From the NCBI GenBank assembly GCA_012511245.1, contig JAAZGM010000056.1:1-9524 (forward strand): a DNA stretch of 9,524 nt, in the 5' to 3' direction. A program made the translations under genes and the position numbers. Under the pieces are notes generated by a model. It was not told the DNA's origin, made no database searches, and was given only the letters and a program-made list of their open reading frames with translations. Shown here piece after piece: positions 6,611 through 9,524 of the stretch (the stretch's first letter is position 1; every line of letters starts with the position of its first letter). The stretch comes from Methanomicrobiales archaeon (GTDB lineage: Archaea > Halobacteriota > Methanomicrobia > Methanomicrobiales > Methanoculleaceae).

Positions 6611-6953
6611 GGGAGAGTGCGGCCGACGGTGGCACACCCTGTGCTGCTGAGGAAAGTCCTCCCACCGGCCAGACACGCAGCCGCATGCAAGTGCGGGTGG
6701 CGAGAGTCACGGCAATGACACAGAAACGACACGGCCCGTCGTCAGTGATGAAACGACCGAGCCCTCCACCCGGGGGGCGAGCGGCGCGGGTCTCCGCGCA
6801 CTTCGTTGAACGTAGCGGCGGGATACGATGAAACGGTGAATCCCTGCGGGTGCAAGCCAGAACAGGGCGCATGGATCGTCTGGTATCCGCCCGGGTATGG
6901 CGCGTAGCTGAATGCCGCACAGAACAGAAGGAGGCTTACTCCTCCCACTCTTC
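6611..6953 (+). ncRNA. rnpB: RNase P RNA, archaeal type
   Basis: Catalytic RNA of ribonuclease P, which removes the 5' leader of pre-tRNAs. All the universal conserved blocks are present in order: GAGGAAAGTCCT (6649-6660), ACAGAAAC (6720-6727), GGGTGCAAGCC (from 6848) and ACAGAAGGAGGCTTAC (6924-6939). The catalytic helix P4 forms exactly: A6654, A6655, G6656, C6658, C6659, U6660, C6661 and C6662 pair with U6937 back to G6930, leaving the conserved bulged U6657. The ends are set by P1: GAGAGTG (6613-6619) pairs with CACTCTT (6946-6952). The exact termini may differ by a few bases. Apparent open frames inside it are not genes. It probably belongs to the common type A form. Confidence 0.95.
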
Positions 6954-6987
6954 ACAACCGCGAACTCTTCTCCGATATTATCGAGCC

Positions 6988-7248
6988 TCAACCGCCCTCC
7001 GGCCTGATCTCGATCTCCTCGAACGTCACGACGTGCGAGTCGAAGACATCGCCCCGATCGTTCATGAAGAGCTGGACGAAGACCTCGGCGGACGTGTTCT
7101 CCATGGATACGACGTCGCCGTGCTCCGCCCGGATCTCGAAACCGAGAGACTCAAGCTCGCCCTGGACGGCGTCCCGGGTGTGGTAGGTCGAGAGGATCTC
7201 CCTGACCTTTGCAAGGACTTTCTGTTGTTCTTCCTCTGTTACGGCCAT
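6988..7248 (-). CDS. Conserved-looking small acidic protein of unknown function
   Basis: 86 residues that I do not recognise. There is no signal peptide, membrane segment, cysteine or His cluster, so it is probably a cytosolic soluble protein. Residues about 3-32 look like two amphipathic helices rich in Glu, Gln and Lys. The rest alternates short strands and turns (FEIRAEHGDVVSM, AEVFVQLFMND, SHVVTFEEIEI), which suggests a small alpha/beta domain. The start is the ATG at 7248, preceded by GAGGGGG (7256-7250), a weak ribosome site. Codon usage and GC content match the neighbours, which supports a real gene. It is divergent from the HTH-CBS regulator and might be under its control, and it ends 34 nt from the end of rnpB on the other strand. 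Confidence 0.75.
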   Translation of the reverse strand: MAVTEEEQQKVLAKVREILSTYHTRDAVQGELESLGFEIRAEHGDVVSMENTSAEVFVQLFMNDRGDVFDSHVVTFEEIEIRPEGG

Positions 7249-7270
7249 ATCCCCCTCATGCGCCCCGGAG

Positions 7271-7279
7271 TATATCTAA
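7271..7279 (-). promoter_or_regulatory. Candidate TATA box of the 86-residue gene
   Basis: TTAGATATA on the minus strand is centred 27 nt before the ATG at 7248. It lies back to back with the regulator's promoter at 7307-7313, making a divergent control region of under 100 nt. Confidence 0.4.
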
Positions 7280-7306
7280 CCTCTTCCGGAAAAGCCGTGG
7301 GGCAGG

Positions 7307-7336
7307 TATATATGTGGAAAAATTACCTATAGTAAT
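7307..7336 (+). promoter_or_regulatory. Promoter with candidate operator of the HTH-CBS regulator
   Basis: TATATAT (7307-7313) is centred about 30 nt before the ATG at 7340, and there is no ribosome site, so the mRNA is probably leaderless. The inverted repeat ATTAC-5-GTAAT (7322-7336) fills the space between the TATA box and the predicted transcript start. A protein bound there would block RNA polymerase. This is a natural place for self-repression by the adjacent HTH protein, but the link is inferred from position. Confidence 0.5.
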
Positions 7337-7339
7337 ACG

Positions 7340-7894
7340 ATGGAGATCCCTACCCCGGCCGAACTGCGAGAAAAAAGGCTTCGTATGGGCTTAAAACAGG
7401 CAGATATAGCCCGTATGGCAGGGATAAGCCAGTCAATGGTCGCGCGGATCGAGGCGGGCAGTGTGGACCCGAGGGTGAGCACACTTGCAAAGATCGTGGA
7501 AGTCCTGCAGGCCGCTGAGAGCTCGGCGGTCACGGCAGCCGACGTGATGACCACACCCGTCCTCTCCGTCGCCCCGGCCGATCCCGTCAGCCGGGCCGTC
7601 GAGACCATGGGCAGTAACGGGATCTCCCAGCTCCCGGTGCTCGAGAACGACGTGCCGGTCGGATGCATATCCGAGTCGGCGATCATGAACGCCATGGAGG
7701 AGGGCGGGCTTCACCAGGCGCACGGGAGGCTGGTGCAGGACTATATGGAGCCCGGTTTTCCGACGGTTCCTCCGACGGCATCCATCGATACGGTCGTCCG
7801 CCTTCTGCACCACAACCACGCGATCATCGTGCTTGAGAAGGGGAAGGTGCAGGGCGTGATCACCAAGCACGACCTGATATCCCTGATCACCTAG
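7340..7894 (+). CDS. XRE-type HTH transcriptional regulator with two CBS domains
   Basis: 184 residues. An N-terminal XRE-type helix-turn-helix (about 6-58) includes LKQADIARMAGISQSMVARIEAG; its recognition helix is near 30-38. A CBS pair follows: CBS1 about 67-121 (VMTTPVLSVAP to ESAIMNAM) and CBS2 about 134-184 (YMEPGFPTVPP to ITKHDLISLI). Such CBS pairs commonly bind adenine nucleotides or S-adenosylmethionine, so the protein probably senses a nucleotide-type ligand and alters DNA binding. The architecture matches the archaeal predicted regulators of COG3620. The ATG at 7340 lacks a ribosome site but has a well-placed TATA box. The TAG stop is 2 nt from the tpiA stop on the other strand. 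The domain call is strong; ligand and targets are unknown. Confidence 0.92.
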   Translation: MEIPTPAELREKRLRMGLKQADIARMAGISQSMVARIEAGSVDPRVSTLAKIVEVLQAAESSAVTAADVMTTPVLSVAPADPVSRAVETMGSNGISQLPVLENDVPVGCISESAIMNAMEEGGLHQAHGRLVQDYMEPGFPTVPPTASIDTVVRLLHHNHAIIVLEKGKVQGVITKHDLISLIT

Positions 7895-7896
7895 TT

Positions 7897-8565
7897 TTAG
7901 AGGAGCGAGACCAGGTCCCGGAGAACCGCCTCGGGGTCTTCGGCCTTGACCACGCTCGAGGCGAGGAGAACGCCGCATGTCCCGAGGTCGAGGGCGATCT
8001 TCACGCACTCACCCGACTGGATGCCCGCCCCGGTCAGGACTTTCACGTCCGGGTTGACCGCCCTGACGGCGTTGACCGATCGCTCGATTATCCCGGGATC
8101 GGCCTTCGAGACCGAGACGCCGCTCCCGATCAGTTCGGGGGGCTCGACGGCCACATAGTCGGGTTTGAGGGCGGCTGCTGCGGCACTCGTCGCGTCGTTG
8201 TTCGTGCAGACGACCGTCTCGAGGTTGAGCCTCCGGGCGGCCTCGACGCAGGCCCCGATATCGGCCAGGGTGAGGCGGCGTTCGGAGTGGTTGATCAGGG
8301 TGCCGCGTGCGCCCGCCGACCTGACTGCTTCGGGGAGGATATGGCCGGTATGGGCGCCGGGGGTGATAGCATCGATATGCTGGGCGTAGACCGGTATCGC
8401 ATGGTGCTGGCTCAGCGGGCGAATCTCGGTGAAGACCGGCGCGATGCCGATGACGGCTCCGCTCTCCTCCGCCACGGTCTCGGCTGCAACGGCGATCCGG
8501 CGGGCGTTGTTGCCCATACCTTCCTGATAGGTCTTCAAATTGACCAGAATGAACGGGGAAACCAT
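7897..8565 (-). CDS. tpiA: Triosephosphate isomerase, archaeal type
   Basis: Interconverts dihydroxyacetone phosphate and glyceraldehyde 3-phosphate in glycolysis and gluconeogenesis; cytosolic TIM barrel. I take the ATG at 8565 (222 residues, the short archaeal length), because the family N-terminus begins right at VSPFILVNLKTY, and GTGAT just before it can pair with the 16S 3' end. A GTG at 8574 and an ATG at 8571 are also in frame. In numbering from 8565 the substrate residues are N9 and K11 in NLKTY, the electrophile is H93 in NHSERR, the catalytic base is E141 in VEPPELIGSG, and the phosphate-binding GAGI starts near 179. All catalytic residues are intact. The gene lies 54 nt after the U32 gene but appears to have its own promoter. 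Confidence 0.95.
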   Translation of the reverse strand: MVSPFILVNLKTYQEGMGNNARRIAVAAETVAEESGAVIGIAPVFTEIRPLSQHHAIPVYAQHIDAITPGAHTGHILPEAVRSAGARGTLINHSERRLTLADIGACVEAARRLNLETVVCTNNDATSAAAAALKPDYVAVEPPELIGSGVSVSKADPGIIERSVNAVRAVNPDVKVLTGAGIQSGECVKIALDLGTCGVLLASSVVKAEDPEAVLRDLVSLL

Positions 8566-8600
8566 ATCCATCACGTCTGTCTGATAGGTTGCTCCTCCTG

Positions 8601-8607
8601 ATATTAA
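8601..8607 (-). promoter_or_regulatory. Candidate TATA box of tpiA
   Basis: TTAATAT on the minus strand would start transcription near 8577, a leader of about 12 nt before the ATG at 8565. A nearby AGGAGGAG (8599-8592) is too far from any tpiA start to act as its ribosome site and lies upstream of the predicted transcript start. Confidence 0.4.
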
Positions 8608-8619
8608 CTCTGACGCCCC

Positions 8620-9524
8620 TTACTCCTCGATCCCCCGGACAAAATGCCCACCGGTGATGCCCCCGAGCGCCCGCCGTCTCGCCTCGTCTTTGAGGGCGGG
8701 GAGAGCGTGAACGTCTCCACGCCCTACGGCATCGATCGCCGTCCGGTAGAGTTGCGTCATCTCTGCTGCGTAGCGGTGCCCCCGCCCCCGTGCGTCGATG
8801 GCGACGGCATCGATCCCCATCCCGGCGATCCGGGGCAGGTGGTCGATGAGGGAGGTCTCGACGGCGTTTGCGATATACGTCCGCCCCTCGCCGTCGCACC
8901 GGAGCGGGAAGATGCGGTTTCGCCCGTCCCGGAGTCCCATGAACCGACCCGCCCCGACCGCCGCCGCAAGCCTGTCCTCGGTCACCAACGCTTCGACGTT
9001 GCCCTGCACGAGCACCTCGAGTTCGAGGGTATCCCCGGCTGATGCTGTAAATCCGGCGAGATCGGCGGCCGGGAGTTCGGGAGAGACCGTGCACCGCAGG
9101 AAGAGCGGCGCGAGTTCCGCGGCGGTGCGGTGGTTCCAGACGTTCAGCCCGGCGGCGCCGTAGAGGGTCATCCGGGGCTCGGCGTGCCGGACCGCATCCG
9201 CAGCACCCATCCCGCTCACCATCACCCCGTGGATGCCTGCTTCGTAGAGCGACGGGAGGAGCGGGGTTGCCGTATCGAGGAAGTTACGCCGGGTGATCGA
9301 CGGCCATTTCCAGATGAGGTCCGCACCCCCCTCCCGGCAGACGCCGGCGGCCTCTTCGAGGATACCGGGGTCGGATACCTCCAGGTAGACGGTGCGGGCA
9401 CCGGCCTGCACGGCGGCCGTTACGCCGTCCAGGGTATCGGTGTAGACCGAGATCGACGGGAGCCGGGGAGCGCTTTCCGGCCGCTCCATCGCAGTAATCG
9501 CCGTTTCAACCCGTTCGCGGGCCG
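8620..9524 (-). CDS. U32-family (peptidase U32-like) protein, C-terminal part
   Basis: 300 residues are visible. The frame is open through the window edge (11 more codons lie before the ATG at 9489), so the gene starts outside and that ATG is probably internal. The segment starting near residue 23, with ISVYTDTLDGVTAAVQAGARTVYLE, resembles the first strand and helix of a U32 barrel. The later LEVLVQGNVEALVTED region matches the place of the U32 signature but has none of its cysteines. FMGLRDGRNRIFPL and the stretch IANAVETSLIDHLPRIAGMGID also fit. This could be the second, degenerate half of a long archaeal U32 protein whose first half lies outside. Although named peptidases, several U32 proteins act in RNA or cofactor hydroxylation, so peptidase activity should not be assumed. 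Confidence 0.85.
   Translation of the reverse strand, partial: ARERVETAITAMERPESAPRLPSISVYTDTLDGVTAAVQAGARTVYLEVSDPGILEEAAGVCREGGADLIWKWPSITRRNFLDTATPLLPSLYEAGIHGVMVSGMGAADAVRHAEPRMTLYGAAGLNVWNHRTAAELAPLFLRCTVSPELPAADLAGFTASAGDTLELEVLVQGNVEALVTEDRLAAAVGAGRFMGLRDGRNRIFPLRCDGEGRTYIANAVETSLIDHLPRIAGMGIDAVAIDARGRGHRYAAEMTQLYRTAIDAVGRGDVHALPALKDEARRRALGGITGGHFVRGIEE

Noticed and set aside
6570..6991. Minus-strand open frames across the RNase P RNA region.
   Set aside because: The sequence is fully explained by conserved RNase P RNA blocks and helices P1 and P4; the translations have no recognisable domain.
1..9524. Search for CRISPR arrays, insertion sequences, tRNA genes or defence genes.
   Set aside because: No regularly spaced repeats, transposase motifs, tRNA T-loop patterns or defence-family motifs were seen; the window reads as core chromosome.

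Overview
The window looks like chromosomal core DNA from a high-GC methanogenic euryarchaeon, most likely a member of the Methanomicrobiales close to Methanoculleus. This placement is an inference. It rests on archaeosine tRNA-modification genes (found only in archaea), an archaeal-type triosephosphate isomerase, an archaeal RNase P RNA, an archaellin-like protein, archaeal TATA-type promoters (several placed about 27-30 nt from start codons, as in leaderless genes), and GGAGGT-type ribosome sites elsewhere. I see no transposase, integrase, tRNA gene, phage gene or CRISPR array.

Layout. The window opens inside an M42 metallo-aminopeptidase gene (1-978, +, 5' end cut off). A 287-nt non-coding stretch with two clear hairpins follows. 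Then come a small single-cluster ferredoxin (1266-1493, -) and, divergent from it, a two-TM bacterial-PH-domain membrane protein (1611-2210, +). This last gene overlaps tail-to-tail with a minus-strand cluster. In transcription order that cluster is an archaellin-like pilin (6441 to 5878), an AMMECR1-domain protein (5848 to 5282), archaeosine tRNA-guanine transglycosylase tgtA (5276 to 3825) and archaeosine synthase arcS (3838 to 2183). On the plus strand, the RNase P RNA gene (about 6611-6953) lies divergent from the archaellin-like gene. An 86-residue unknown protein (7248 to 6988, -) is divergent from an XRE-type HTH plus twin-CBS regulator (7340-7894, +), which has a palindromic candidate operator between its TATA box and start codon. 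The last two genes are tpiA (8565 to 7897, -) and the C-terminal part of a large U32-family protein (9524 to 8620, -, 5' end cut off).

How the genes work together. The clearest unit is AMMECR1-tgtA-arcS, with a 5-nt gap and then a 14-nt overlap. TgtA puts preQ0 into position 15 of tRNA, and ArcS acts on the preQ0 base as the next step toward archaeosine. The usual PUA RNA-binding domain is missing from TgtA and is carried by ArcS. With rnpB nearby, this part of the window is rich in tRNA maturation functions, though rnpB has its own promoter on the other strand. The remaining genes are housekeeping or unknown and have no evident joint pathway.

I found no clear new multi-gene system. The points most worth checking are the operator-like palindrome of the HTH-CBS regulator, the structured intergenic region at 979-1265, the archaellin-like protein with an atypical processing site and an adjacent palindrome, and the AMMECR1 gene tied to archaeosine synthesis.
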